A stretch of 64,000 nt of DNA from Dyadobacter subterraneus (GCF_015221875.1 NZ_JACYGY010000001.1:3512501-3576500); one strand, 5' to 3'; counted from the stretch's first letter, positions 27,459 to 36,394 are shown. Translations and numbers: made by a program. The notes: generated from the letters alone by a model not told the origin.

Positions 27459-29641
27459 ACACTTATTTTTTTATTTAGCTTGCCAGCCTGTTCCGGGATA
27501 TCCCTTGTACCTGTTAAAACCCATCCGCTAAATTTGTTTTCAAGACTTTTAAAATAATCAATTTTTGACCTGTCTTCCGGTTTTATAGTTTTTCCCGAAG
27601 CAAAAGCGCCGACAGTAACATCAGCATAAGAAATCCATTCTTTTGCCTTGTTCATAGCTACAAGAGAATCAGCTTCCACCAGAATAATATCAAAATTCGA
27701 TTTTAATTGTTCAAGCACCTCACGTACCTGATTAGCAGGTGCTATTTCATTTAACGAAGTATCTTGTCCCCTATTCCCAACGATACTGATGTCATCCTCA
27801 CCTGTCATAGCAGACAATTGCTTTTGACCATTAAGAATTTCATCAAGCGATACAGCATTGATATTCAAACCTGTTATTGACTGACTGCTAAAATTTCCAT
27901 CAATGACCAGTACTTTCTTGTTCACCTTGGAAAATGCCCATGCCAGACTAATCGTAAGAAGCGTTTTCCCCTCTCCTTCTCCCAGACTGGTAATCACAAT
28001 CATTTTGGGATCAGGATATTCGGAATCCAACTCATATCTAATTGACCGGATCAGATTTCTGAAAAGAATAATTGATTTTTCCCTGGAAGACTCATTCTGA
28101 ATTTTTCCAAGATCCATACCACCTGATACCTGATTGAGATATCCCAAAACAGGAATATCCGTCTCGTTTGCAAGCTGCAACGGGTAACGAATGGATTTAT
28201 CAAAATAGTAAAGTATAAAAAATACAAAAAGGCAAAAAGTGATACTGATGATTCCCGAAAGAATCAACAAAACCATTTTCTTTGAAGGCTGAATTGAGCC
28301 AGGCATTCCTTTTTCAGATTGTTTAAGGAACACAGGAAAACTCGAAGCCAGCGATACATCATTGAACCTCTGGAGTGCTTCCATATATTCTTTGCTGGCA
28401 ATATCAATTCCAGTTTCGAATTCCTGTATTTCTGCTTCGTTTGGCACTAACGCATCAAATTTGCGGTTTAGTCTTTTTAATTCCTGCTGTATTGAAGAAA
28501 CACTGTTTGAAGACAATTCAAGAGATATTTCAAGATTTAATTTTTGGCTGACAAGATTATCCTTTGCTACCATTGGATTATAAATGTAGCGATCAGAGGC
28601 TTCTCCAATTTGTCTGGTAAGTTTTGTTTGAAGAGAATCCAGACCCGGTTTGTAGCGTGCATCAAAGTTATTCCGGACGTAAGTATCGTTTAAAGATCTC
28701 AATTGCAACTTTGTCGCCACAATTTCCTGATTGATATTGACAAGTGCGCTTTCCAGATACCGTCTGTCGGCCGGATTAAATTTGTTATCAATATTCCGGA
28801 TTGCAGCCGAATAGGCAACTATATCCTTTTCAGCTATTTCCCTTTTAGCCTCATATTCAGCTATTTGACCATATAAACTTCTCGCCTGTTCATTTAGATT
28901 TAAAACCCGGTTCTTAATCTTATACGTCCGCAAAACGTTCATTCTTTCTGTAAGCGTGGATCTCTTTTGTCCCAGAAAATTGGCAAGAAAGGAAATGGCG
29001 AGCTTATTATTATCGATCAAACGGGATGCGTAATATGATATAAATTCCGTTGTGAGTGAATTAATCAAAAATGCAGCAAGTTCAGGACTTTCAGCCTCTG
29101 AATCCAGGCTTATGTAATCACTGCTCTTTAAACGATAAATTGATATTTTTGAAGAAATAGCGCTATGGCCATAATCAGCCTCATTCACCATAGCAATAAT
29201 AACATTATTCTGTTTACTTCCGGGCATCAATTCCTCGCGGATACTATGTTTTTTTGTAATGAGCGCGATATATTGCTTTACGGTAGCCTTGTCCATAGAC
29301 TCGGCTGTCTTCCCGAATTTACGAAAACGGTCGCCCGGTGCAGCTTTCAAATCATGGAGAAGCAATTGATAAGAAACCTGGTCGAGCACCTTTTTCAGGG
29401 TCATCATCTGGATCAGGTTATCAAATTTGCGGTTAATTTCGGCATCCTGATCCTTTTCACCCATGGACAAAACCTGCTCAGTTTTATCAACCAATCCGGT
29501 TGAAATACTACCGTGGGATTTGTAAACATCAGGCAATTCCTTGACTAAAAAATAACATAATACAATAGTTACCAGCGGAATGGCAATAAGTGTAATACGG
29601 TTGCGGTACAATAACTTAAAAAATAGTAGTAATTCTGTCAT
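27455..29641 (-). CDS. Wzc-like polysaccharide co-polymerase with ATPase domain, no tyrosine tail
   Basis: A 728-residue protein. An N-terminal membrane helix (~16-34), a long periplasmic coiled-coil region, a second helix (~455-480) and a cytoplasmic P-loop domain. Walker A is SLGEGEGKTLL and Walker A' is VLVIDGNF; the Walker B-like segment reads DIILVEAD, with Glu where BY-kinases usually have Asp. The end (GKLNKKISV) lacks the tyrosine cluster of autophosphorylating BY-kinases. It would control chain length, but tyrosine-kinase activity is doubtful. It overlaps both neighbours by 4 bases. Confidence 0.82.
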   Translation of the reverse strand: MTELLLFFKLLYRNRITLIAIPLVTIVLCYFLVKELPDVYKSHGSISTGLVDKTEQVLSMGEKDQDAEINRKFDNLIQMMTLKKVLDQVSYQLLLHDLKAAPGDRFRKFGKTAESMDKATVKQYIALITKKHSIREELMPGSKQNNVIIAMVNEADYGHSAISSKISIYRLKSSDYISLDSEAESPELAAFLINSLTTEFISYYASRLIDNNKLAISFLANFLGQKRSTLTERMNVLRTYKIKNRVLNLNEQARSLYGQIAEYEAKREIAEKDIVAYSAAIRNIDNKFNPADRRYLESALVNINQEIVATKLQLRSLNDTYVRNNFDARYKPGLDSLQTKLTRQIGEASDRYIYNPMVAKDNLVSQKLNLEISLELSSNSVSSIQQELKRLNRKFDALVPNEAEIQEFETGIDIASKEYMEALQRFNDVSLASSFPVFLKQSEKGMPGSIQPSKKMVLLILSGIISITFCLFVFFILYYFDKSIRYPLQLANETDIPVLGYLNQVSGGMDLGKIQNESSREKSIILFRNLIRSIRYELDSEYPDPKMIVITSLGEGEGKTLLTISLAWAFSKVNKKVLVIDGNFSSQSITGLNINAVSLDEILNGQKQLSAMTGEDDISIVGNRGQDTSLNEIAPANQVREVLEQLKSNFDIILVEADSLVAMNKAKEWISYADVTVGAFASGKTIKPEDRSKIDYFKSLENKFSGWVLTGTRDIPEQAGKLNKKISV

Positions 29642-30309
29642 TTTATATTATCAAGTTTTTCCCCCAAAAGTTCTTCCAGACTGCTTTTCGCTATGAGCAC
29701 ATCTGTTTCGGCCGTGATTTTTACCTGCTGCTGACCTGATAATGCATTTAAGGCATTGTTGTAATTTTCAAGACCCAACTCCCCTTTTTCGAATTTATAA
29801 CGAACCTGTTTCACTGCACTTTCCGAATCAAGCAATGAACTGGTTTTAATTCTCAATAGGATAAGGTGCTGGACATAAGTGAAGTATCGTTTCTGAACCT
29901 CAGAAGCAAGATTCAAATCATAAGCCTCTTTTTCAAATGTAAGAGCAGCCAGTTCAGTTCTGGCTTGTTTGATAACGGATGGCTTTTGTAACAAAGAACC
30001 AATATTGATAAAAAAACCAAACTGGTAACCATTCAATAAATTCGGATTTGCAGCAAAAGTTGAAGAAGGACTTAATAAATACGAAAAAGAAATAATATCG
30101 AAATAAGAAAGCCTTGCGCGTTTTATTCCAATTTGTCCGCCTTCGATCCTGGCCTCATACATTTTTACTTTTGGATAGTTTTTTTTCGCAACAGCGATAA
30201 GCTTATCCAAATATTCATACGAAATCTCGTCGCGCAGAGATTCCTGGGCTTTGGATGAAACAGTAATGGTAAGAGAAAATAAAAGGATTAATATAGAGAT
30301 TTGCCTCAT
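29638..30309 (-). CDS. half-length TolC-like outer membrane/periplasmic protein
   Basis: A 223-residue protein with a signal peptide (cut near SKAQ). Its helical content and spacing (YLDKLIAVAKKNYPKVKMYEARIEGGQIGIKRARLSY..., LASEVQKRYFTYVQHL, ...GELGLENYNNALNALSGQQQ) match one of the two repeats of TolC-family outer membrane factors, which normally have about 430 residues. The frame is intact and overlaps the Wzc-like gene by 4 bases, so it looks like a real short form and not a broken gene. It may take the place of an export channel component. Confidence 0.65.
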   Translation of the reverse strand: MRQISILILLFSLTITVSSKAQESLRDEISYEYLDKLIAVAKKNYPKVKMYEARIEGGQIGIKRARLSYFDIISFSYLLSPSSTFAANPNLLNGYQFGFFINIGSLLQKPSVIKQARTELAALTFEKEAYDLNLASEVQKRYFTYVQHLILLRIKTSSLLDSESAVKQVRYKFEKGELGLENYNNALNALSGQQQVKITAETDVLIAKSSLEELLGEKLDNIK

Positions 30310-30417
30310 TTTAATTCATTATAATTCTTTCAATAACAAAAAATTGTATTGTACTTTTTAAGAGAACTGTCTATGGATGGGAATTATACTGCTGATCACA
30401 ACGGACATGTCGCCGAC

Positions 30418-31641
30418 TCATACATTTTCAGACTGAAACAATGCGGGGAAAGTCATCAGGATGATTTTCATGTCCATTTTAAAGGAAAAGTTTTTGGCGT
30501 AAGTTATATCCAGTTCTGTTCTTTCTTCTTCTGACATGTCTGATTTGCCTTTTCCCCGTTTTGTTACCTGCCACAATCCGGTAAGTCCTGCCGGGCCGGC
30601 AAAGCGTAAAATTGCATGGTCAGTTGTAAGTTTCTCTGCTTCGTAAAGTGGCAGCGGACGGTTTCCTACCAGGGACATATCTCCTTTCAGAATATTGATC
30701 AGCTGGGGCAGTTCATCCAGACTGGTATTTCTAAGAAAATTACCAATTCTTGTAATCCTTGGATCATTCTGAAATTTCATAAATGCCGCTTTCTGTTCTT
30801 TCTGGGTCTGATAAACCTTTTCACAGATTTCTTTCCCATCCAAAAACAAACGACGATTGCAAAAACCCCCGCTATTACATTCTTCACAGAAATTGGAATT
30901 TTCGGATTTTACTTCCTGTTCCGCAGGTTTTGCATTGTACATATTAAGAGCAGCCATTTTTCGGATCAGCTGGTCAGCATCCGTACGCATGGTTCTGAAT
31001 TTGTACAGGTCGAAAATTTTATATCCGCTTCCTACCCTTTTGGATTTATAAAAAACAGGTCCTTTTGAATCAAGGCGGATAAGAATGGCTACGAGAATAA
31101 AAATAGGTAACAGCAAAATCACTGCGCTACCGGTCGACACCACATCAATGGTCCTTTTCCAGATTGGAGTCCGATTTTCTTCTGCCTGTATTTTTTGTGA
31201 AGCTTTGCTGGCAACATACCATTGCCGTTTTGTGAAATAACGAAGCCTCGTCAAAAGGTCGCCTTCACTAAAATCTGTGGCAAAAATATCATCTGCTTTT
31301 TTTGCTCTTGCGTTCCTGATCACAGCGGGATTCAGATTTTCAACCAGAACAACAAATGGAATATTGCCAAATCCCGGACTACTCCTGACCTGATCAAGTA
31401 AATCCCAGGCACCACTCTTAACGTGTGCAAGGATAGCATCTGCCGGAAAATATTCCTGCAAGGCTTTTAGAAGATCATCCTTTTCTTCGAAATATTCAAT
31501 TTGTAAATAATTACCATAATTGGCTGAGAACCAAAGATACTGTTCAAAATCCTTGCTCAGATAGGCGATGCGATATTGAGAAGAAGGAGGTACTTTGGAA
31601 TCAACCGAAGTTCCATCAGACTGGCTTGTCCACTCCATCAT
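30418..31641 (-). CDS. EPS-initiating sugar transferase fused to a degenerate receiver domain
   Basis: A 407-residue protein. Residues ~20-140 have a CheY-like fold pattern, but the phospho-acceptor site reads AILAHVKSGAW instead of LxxD and the switch Lys is replaced (ADDIFATDF). Residues ~160-400 are a phosphoglycosyltransferase: WKRTIDVV, a hydrophobic reentrant segment (~169-190), YKFRTM, LDELPQL and MSLVGNRPLP. A Cys-bearing insert at ~250-275 has C252, C255, C261 and C273, a possible metal site. It would transfer the first sugar-1-phosphate to undecaprenyl phosphate. It sits 20 bases after the REC gene. Confidence 0.85.
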   Translation of the reverse strand: MMEWTSQSDGTSVDSKVPPSSQYRIAYLSKDFEQYLWFSANYGNYLQIEYFEEKDDLLKALQEYFPADAILAHVKSGAWDLLDQVRSSPGFGNIPFVVLVENLNPAVIRNARAKKADDIFATDFSEGDLLTRLRYFTKRQWYVASKASQKIQAEENRTPIWKRTIDVVSTGSAVILLLPIFILVAILIRLDSKGPVFYKSKRVGSGYKIFDLYKFRTMRTDADQLIRKMAALNMYNAKPAEQEVKSENSNFCEECNSGGFCNRRLFLDGKEICEKVYQTQKEQKAAFMKFQNDPRITRIGNFLRNTSLDELPQLINILKGDMSLVGNRPLPLYEAEKLTTDHAILRFAGPAGLTGLWQVTKRGKGKSDMSEEERTELDITYAKNFSFKMDMKIILMTFPALFQSENV

Positions 31642-31661
31642 GCTAAAATAGATTTATAGTA

Positions 31662-32051
31662 TCAGGAATATCTTTTGCTGCGTCTCAAAATGGCGTTCAC
31701 TTTGGCCTGCACTTCAACGGGGTTAAAGGGTTTAACCATGAAGTCATCAGCTCCAAGATTCAGGCATTGGATGCGCTCACTGCTTTCGTCCGATCCGGAA
31801 AGAATAATGACCGGGATATCGGAATATAGATTACTGGCTCTTGCGATTTTTAGAAATTCTTTGCCATTCAGGTTTGGCATTTGCAAATCTGCGATGATCA
31901 AATCTACTTCATTGCCTTCTTCAAGCCAAAGCATTCCCTCCGCGCCATCACTTTTGACGAAAACATTAAAATCTTTTTTTAGAAAATGTTCCAGTATTTT
32001 ACAAATACTTGGTTCATCGTCCATTACCAGTAGAGTTTTTCGTGGGTTCAT
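31662..32051 (-). CDS. stand-alone receiver-domain response regulator
   Basis: A 129-residue CheY-like protein with all the canonical residues: acidic pair in LLVMDDEPS, phospho-acceptor D55 in LIIADLQMP, Ser in VIILSGSD and K107 in DDFMVKPF. No output domain. It is the first gene of the EPS operon running down to 24650 and directly precedes the sugar transferase with the degenerate receiver, so it may signal to EPS proteins directly. Confidence 0.88.
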   Translation of the reverse strand: MNPRKTLLVMDDEPSICKILEHFLKKDFNVFVKSDGAEGMLWLEEGNEVDLIIADLQMPNLNGKEFLKIARASNLYSDIPVIILSGSDESSERIQCLNLGADDFMVKPFNPVEVQAKVNAILRRSKRYS

Positions 32052-32561
32052 ATGTTGAGTAAAATAGGATATACGTGACTGTCAATTTTAAGTAATGAGT
32101 GTATAGTCCATGGCACAGTAGAGAATCCGGACTGTTGAGAAATCATCAGTTCAGTCTTAAAAAAAACATTTTGATTCTGTGCTTTTGTCAAAATATGAAA
32201 GTGTTGAATGTGTCGAGGGTTGGGTTCAAGCGAATATAAATCTATTTCGCAATTAATTTGTAAAAAATTTTATAATATTCCTGTCGAAAAGTTACTCAGT
32301 AAAATTACGAACAATAGCTACAATCACCAAAAACCGACAGATAATATTTTATATAAGTCGCTAATATAGCATTTACAGCGATATGAAGCACTTTGTCAAA
32401 AGAAACGTATACTAGCTTCGTTAAAAAAAATATACTTATTAATTAAGTTATATTTTTCAAAATTCAAACAATGTTATAACCCGATACTGCGCTGGTAGCG
32501 TCCGAAAGTTCGATTTCAATAAAAGTATTTCGACAAAATATCTTAACCAAATTCAACCTGA
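32052..32561. other. 510-bp non-coding region between the EPS operon and the hybrid kinase gene
   Basis: No coding frame of useful length was found on either strand. The sequence is A/T-rich with several A and T runs. It should hold the promoter of the receiver/sugar-transferase operon on the minus strand, but no good TTTG-N19-TAnnTTTG pair was found by eye. Its length, unusual compared with the other gaps here, may mean a long 5' leader. Confidence 0.4.
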
Positions 32562-34910
32562 CTAATGGACAAATTGCCTGTAATAGGAAATTTTAGAATA
32601 CAATTCATTTGGATTGAATGGCTTGCTTAAATAATCATTCATGCCAACATCAAATGCTTTATCCTTTATATCTAACATAGCGGAAGCAGTTAGTGCGATG
32701 ATCGGCAGATTTACAAACTTTACACCACCCAGGCTTCTGATTTTAGCTGTCGTTTCGTATCCATCCATTTCCGGCATCTGAAGATCCATCAACACCAGAT
32801 CATAATCGTTGGTTTGCACAAGTTCAAAGGCCAGAAGTCCGTTTTCTGCAACATCACACTCGACATCCCACTGCCTGAAAAACTGTTTGGCTAGAATAAC
32901 GTTGATTTGATTATCCTCAGCGATAAGAATTTTTGTCCCTTTCAAACTTTGTATTTTTGGAAGATCCGCTTTCGCCTGGTCAATCAGTTGTTTCGAACTT
33001 GTCTTAAAGCGCATACTGAAAAAGAAAACGGAGCCTTTACCAATAGTGCTCCTTACCTCGATTTTGCTTCCCTGCAATTCAAGTAGTCTTTTAGTGATCG
33101 TAAGTCCCAACCCTGACCCTCCGAATTTCCTGGTAGTATCCGAGCTGGCCTGCGTAAAGCTCTCAAATATATTGTTGATTTTATCAGCTGCAATTCCGAT
33201 ACCCGTATCAGAAATTTCGAAATCGATAATAATATGGTCAGGTTCTTGTTTAGCCAGGGATGCGGAAATTATAACTTTTCCGTCATTGGTAAATTTGACG
33301 GCATTGCTGATAAGATTGGTCAAAATTTGTCCCATCCGAACAGGATCACCGATTACAGCACGGTTTAAATCGCTGTCGATCATTAATTTCAGCTGAATAC
33401 CTTTCTCCTTGGCTTTGTGAACCATGCCAAGCCGGATATTTTCCACCAGATTATGGATATTGAAGTCTACTTCTTCAAATTCAATCTTTCCGGCTTCAAT
33501 CTTGCTGAAATCAAGAATATCGTTGATTAACACCAAAAGATTTTCAGCTGAAAATTTGAGAATATTCAGATATTCCATTTGCTCCGGCCTTGGACTTTGT
33601 TGTAAAAGCAAATGTGTAAACCCGATTACCGCATTCATCGGCGTACGGATTTCGTGGCTCATGGTAGACAAAAATTGTGACTTTGCTATGGCTGCCAATT
33701 CTGCCTCTTCTTTTGCCTGCACCAATTCTCTCTCCGCTCTTTTGTGTTCGTCAATATCAAGAATTGCTCCGTAAAGTTTTACCACTTTACCAGATTTATC
33801 CGTTGCTGCTTTTCCTATTGCATGAATATACTTGACCTGTCCACCCGGCAGAATAATACGTAAATCAAAACTTGATGATGTCTTCTCAGTAATTGCTTTC
33901 TGAATTTGTGTCCGATACAAGTCCCGGTCAGCAGGATGTATTTTTCTCGTAAATTCCTTTGTCCTCGGTGTACTATCCGTCGGTTCCATTCCAAAAATCC
34001 GGAACGTCTCCGCCGACCAGTAATTTTTGCCAGTCAGTAAATCGGCTTCCCAGCTTCCGCTATGGGTAAGTTCCTGGGATTCTGCCAGCATGGCTTCATT
34101 TCTTCTTATTAATTCCTCGGCGAGTTTTCTTTCCGTGATATCATGCCATACAACGAGCAAAACAAGTTTATTGGCAATACTGACCGGATTAAGCGTTACT
34201 TCAACGGGAAATTCTTCTCCGCCAATTCTTCTGTGAATCCACTCAAACTGATTGTAACCTGTTTCATAAGCAAGCCTGTCCATCTCCCTGGATTTTTCAT
34301 CAGAGCGCCTTCCATCCGGTTGAAACTCGGGAGAAAAAATTGCCGGATGGTAAGAAAGTAAATCTGATTTATCCTTGCAGCGAAGCATTTTAATTGCCGC
34401 TTCATTACAATCTACAATTCCTGTTTCATCAAAAAGTAAATGAGCATCTGTTGAATATTGAAAAATGACCCGCAGTTTTTCCTCAGCAAGCTTCTGGTCT
34501 TTTTTTATACTTTTGGACAGTTTTTCTTCCAAAATACGGCGATCCTGAATATCCTGGATCGAGCCTGCCATTTTAACTATTTCTCCGTTTTCGAACTTAG
34601 CCGTAGCAGAGCATTGAAAGTATCTGTATTCATTCGTTTTAGTCTTTAAACGAATTTCAACTTTATATGGAACACGATTTTTTAACTGGTTGTCAATCTC
34701 GCTTTCAACAATTTTCCGGTCATCCGGATGAACCAGTAAATTCAGAAATGTTTGATAGTCTGGCTCAAACTCTTCTGGTTCATATCCTAAAATTGTATAT
34801 AATCTGTCGGACCAAATCTGCTGGCCTGTGATTAAATTCCAATCCCACATTCCGGCGTCAATGCCGGAAATAACCATTTCCAAAGATTCATTGAGGAAGC
34901 TTGTTTTCAT
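32562..34910 (-). CDS. hybrid sensor histidine kinase with three PAS domains and a receiver
   Basis: A 782-residue cytoplasmic protein with no membrane helix. Three PAS/PAC units occupy ~1-125, ~140-265 and ~275-395. The HisKA helix has H419 (SQFLSTMSHEIRTPMN); the ATPase has an N-box (ILTNLISNAVKF), DTGIGI and GGSGLGLTI. The C-terminal receiver (~660-780) has acidic AEDN, acceptor D709 (LMDLQMP) and YLSKPF Lys. As a hybrid kinase it needs an Hpt protein to pass phosphate onward; the Hpt at 8632 is the only one in this window. The sensed signal is unknown. Confidence 0.92.
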   Translation of the reverse strand: MKTSFLNESLEMVISGIDAGMWDWNLITGQQIWSDRLYTILGYEPEEFEPDYQTFLNLLVHPDDRKIVESEIDNQLKNRVPYKVEIRLKTKTNEYRYFQCSATAKFENGEIVKMAGSIQDIQDRRILEEKLSKSIKKDQKLAEEKLRVIFQYSTDAHLLFDETGIVDCNEAAIKMLRCKDKSDLLSYHPAIFSPEFQPDGRRSDEKSREMDRLAYETGYNQFEWIHRRIGGEEFPVEVTLNPVSIANKLVLLVVWHDITERKLAEELIRRNEAMLAESQELTHSGSWEADLLTGKNYWSAETFRIFGMEPTDSTPRTKEFTRKIHPADRDLYRTQIQKAITEKTSSSFDLRIILPGGQVKYIHAIGKAATDKSGKVVKLYGAILDIDEHKRAERELVQAKEEAELAAIAKSQFLSTMSHEIRTPMNAVIGFTHLLLQQSPRPEQMEYLNILKFSAENLLVLINDILDFSKIEAGKIEFEEVDFNIHNLVENIRLGMVHKAKEKGIQLKLMIDSDLNRAVIGDPVRMGQILTNLISNAVKFTNDGKVIISASLAKQEPDHIIIDFEISDTGIGIAADKINNIFESFTQASSDTTRKFGGSGLGLTITKRLLELQGSKIEVRSTIGKGSVFFFSMRFKTSSKQLIDQAKADLPKIQSLKGTKILIAEDNQINVILAKQFFRQWDVECDVAENGLLAFELVQTNDYDLVLMDLQMPEMDGYETTAKIRSLGGVKFVNLPIIALTASAMLDIKDKAFDVGMNDYLSKPFNPNELYSKISYYRQFVH

Positions 34911-34946
34911 TTTTTATATCCTAAGTGTGTTGCTTTTTTGTATTCT

Positions 34947-35531
34947 CTAATCAGCGTTCAGTGCTTTTTTTAACAATGCCGTACCTTCTTCACTATAATG
35001 CATTGACAAGGCGGCTTCTTGCCCGGGAGCGCTCATTTTAGCCCAGGTTTTTTGCAAAATATCAATCATTTTTTCTTCGCTCAGCTTTTGAATCAGATCA
35101 TCAAACTGAAATTCCAGAAATACGAGGCAAAGTGCATTCTCAATAGTCTGCACATCCTTGTCCGCCTTTATTCTTTGTTTGAGTATAATTTGCTTAACCC
35201 TGCTGATCGTTTCTTCATCATATCCCGCCTCTGATAGCAATTCTGCCGATTTCTGTGCGTGAAATTTGCCCAGATCGCTTCTCCATTTAAGATAACCCAT
35301 ACGGCCCTCAGGATATGATTTCCTTGCTATTTCCCAACGCCCAATGTGCTGACTTCTTGATGCAAGCAATAATGCTTCCGGTGCGTCAGGTTCAAGTTTA
35401 TTTATCCAATCATATAGTTTCAACGCATAAAAATATTCAGAAGGAAATTCCTCACCTTTCCAGATTACGTGCTCTGGTGATTGTTTGTTATAATCGTCAA
35501 AAAGAAGAAATGCTTGTTCTAATTTGTTCAT
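34947..35531 (-). CDS. DUF4202 family protein
   Basis: A 194-residue protein when started at the Met of MNKLEQAFLLFDDYN (35529-35531); the longer open frame upstream to 35654 has a composition unlike a protein N-terminus and is probably not used. The sequence (SRSQHIGRWEIARKSYPEGRMGYLKWRSDLGKFHA) matches DUF4202, a family of helical proteins with conserved His residues often compared with HD-type proteins. Function unknown. It lies 36 bases upstream of the kinase gene on the same strand and may share its transcript. Confidence 0.7.
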   Translation of the reverse strand: MNKLEQAFLLFDDYNKQSPEHVIWKGEEFPSEYFYALKLYDWINKLEPDAPEALLLASRSQHIGRWEIARKSYPEGRMGYLKWRSDLGKFHAQKSAELLSEAGYDEETISRVKQIILKQRIKADKDVQTIENALCLVFLEFQFDDLIQKLSEEKMIDILQKTWAKMSAPGQEAALSMHYSEEGTALLKKALNAD

Positions 35532-35633
35532 ATGCGTCGTATCATTACTACAAGATAACAAAGAAAGAACAAAACTTAAAATTTTGCTATTTTGTGTTCG
35601 GGGAATACGGCATTTATTTCCATTCAAAACAAA

Positions 35634-35671
35634 ACGTTCACCGCAATCCCCCAAGGGACTGCAATGAACGT
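35634..35671 (-). terminator. terminator hairpin of the flavin-binding protein gene
   Basis: Bases 35634-35650 and 35655-35671 form an imperfect 17-bp stem (mismatches in the middle) with a 4-nt loop. Read on the minus strand it is followed by TTTTGTTTTG, as expected of an intrinsic terminator for the gene ending at 35703. Confidence 0.6.
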
Positions 35672-35702
35672 AAGGAATAGTGCTTGCGGCCTGCTTATCC
35701 TG

Positions 35703-36332
35703 TTAGAGCAAGTGCTCCGGCAATATTATATTTTCGCTTGAACTATCGGCGATTGGAGTCAAACGGCTTGTTTTTAAAGGGATCAAACCCGACCATATCG
35801 GAAGTTCCTTATCCTCTTCTTCATCAATGGGCATACCGGTTCTTATTTTTGCCGAAGCCTCCTCCAGTGTAAAAGCCAGCGCTGTTGTTTTCTTTACTTC
35901 GTTCAGTTTTACAGGTCTCAGGTACTCCCAGCTTCCCGGAACAATCTTATTTGTAAGCCACTCGAATGACGCTATTTTCAGATCTATATCATCTATTACT
36001 TCGGCTTTTGCAAAAACGACTACTGACCTGTAATTCACCGAATGACTAAATGCCGATTTTGCAACCACGAGTGCATCTACTAACATAACCGTGATACAAA
36101 CAGGAATTCCCTTTTCAATTTCCCGAATGAAATGACTGCCCACTGATCCGTGAATGTAAATTTTGTTTTCATATCGAACAAAAGAGGTAGGGATAGAAAA
36201 TGGCTGATCATCCACTGAATAACTAATGGTACAGAAAAGTGCTTCGTCGAGAATCGGGTAAATTGACTCAGGATCAAAATGAGCACGTTTTGCCGAGCGG
36301 CTCGGAATAAGTTTTGATTTTGGTGCTGACAT
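35703..36332 (-). CDS. pyridoxamine 5'-phosphate oxidase-like flavin-binding protein
   Basis: A 209-residue protein of the Pyridox_ox_2 type (split barrel). ILDEALFCTISYSVDDQPFSIPTSFVRYENKIYIHGSVGSH is the characteristic N-terminal block of these putative flavin-nucleotide-binding proteins; YRSVVVFAKAEVI and PGSWEYLRPV follow as expected. Enzyme activity is unknown. It is divergent from a MocR-type regulator gene, a pairing often seen, with a shared 77-base control region containing a dyad, so it is probably the regulator's target. Confidence 0.78.
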   Translation of the reverse strand: MSAPKSKLIPSRSAKRAHFDPESIYPILDEALFCTISYSVDDQPFSIPTSFVRYENKIYIHGSVGSHFIREIEKGIPVCITVMLVDALVVAKSAFSHSVNYRSVVVFAKAEVIDDIDLKIASFEWLTNKIVPGSWEYLRPVKLNEVKKTTALAFTLEEASAKIRTGMPIDEEEDKELPIWSGLIPLKTSRLTPIADSSSENIILPEHLL

Positions 36333-36350
36333 ATTTTGTTTTTTTACAAA

Positions 36351-36394
36351 TTTGTCGGATTATTGGATCGCTGCAATCATCCAATTTTGACAAA
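36351..36394. promoter_or_regulatory. dyad operator candidate between the divergent genes
   Basis: ATTGGAT (36362-36368) and ATCCAAT (36379-36385) form a perfect 7-bp inverted repeat with a 10-nt spacer. An outer pair TTTGTC (36351-36356) and GACAAA (36389-36394) lies almost symmetrically around it. The site is in the middle of the gap between the PNPOx-like and MocR genes, a likely binding site for the regulator. Confidence 0.5.

Noticed and set aside
30616..31068. 150-codon open frame on the plus strand
   Set aside because: Antisense to the sugar transferase gene.
34947..35654. Longer start of the DUF4202 gene at 35654
   Set aside because: The extra 41 residues overlap the terminator region and do not look like a conserved N-terminus; the ATG at 35531 is preferred.
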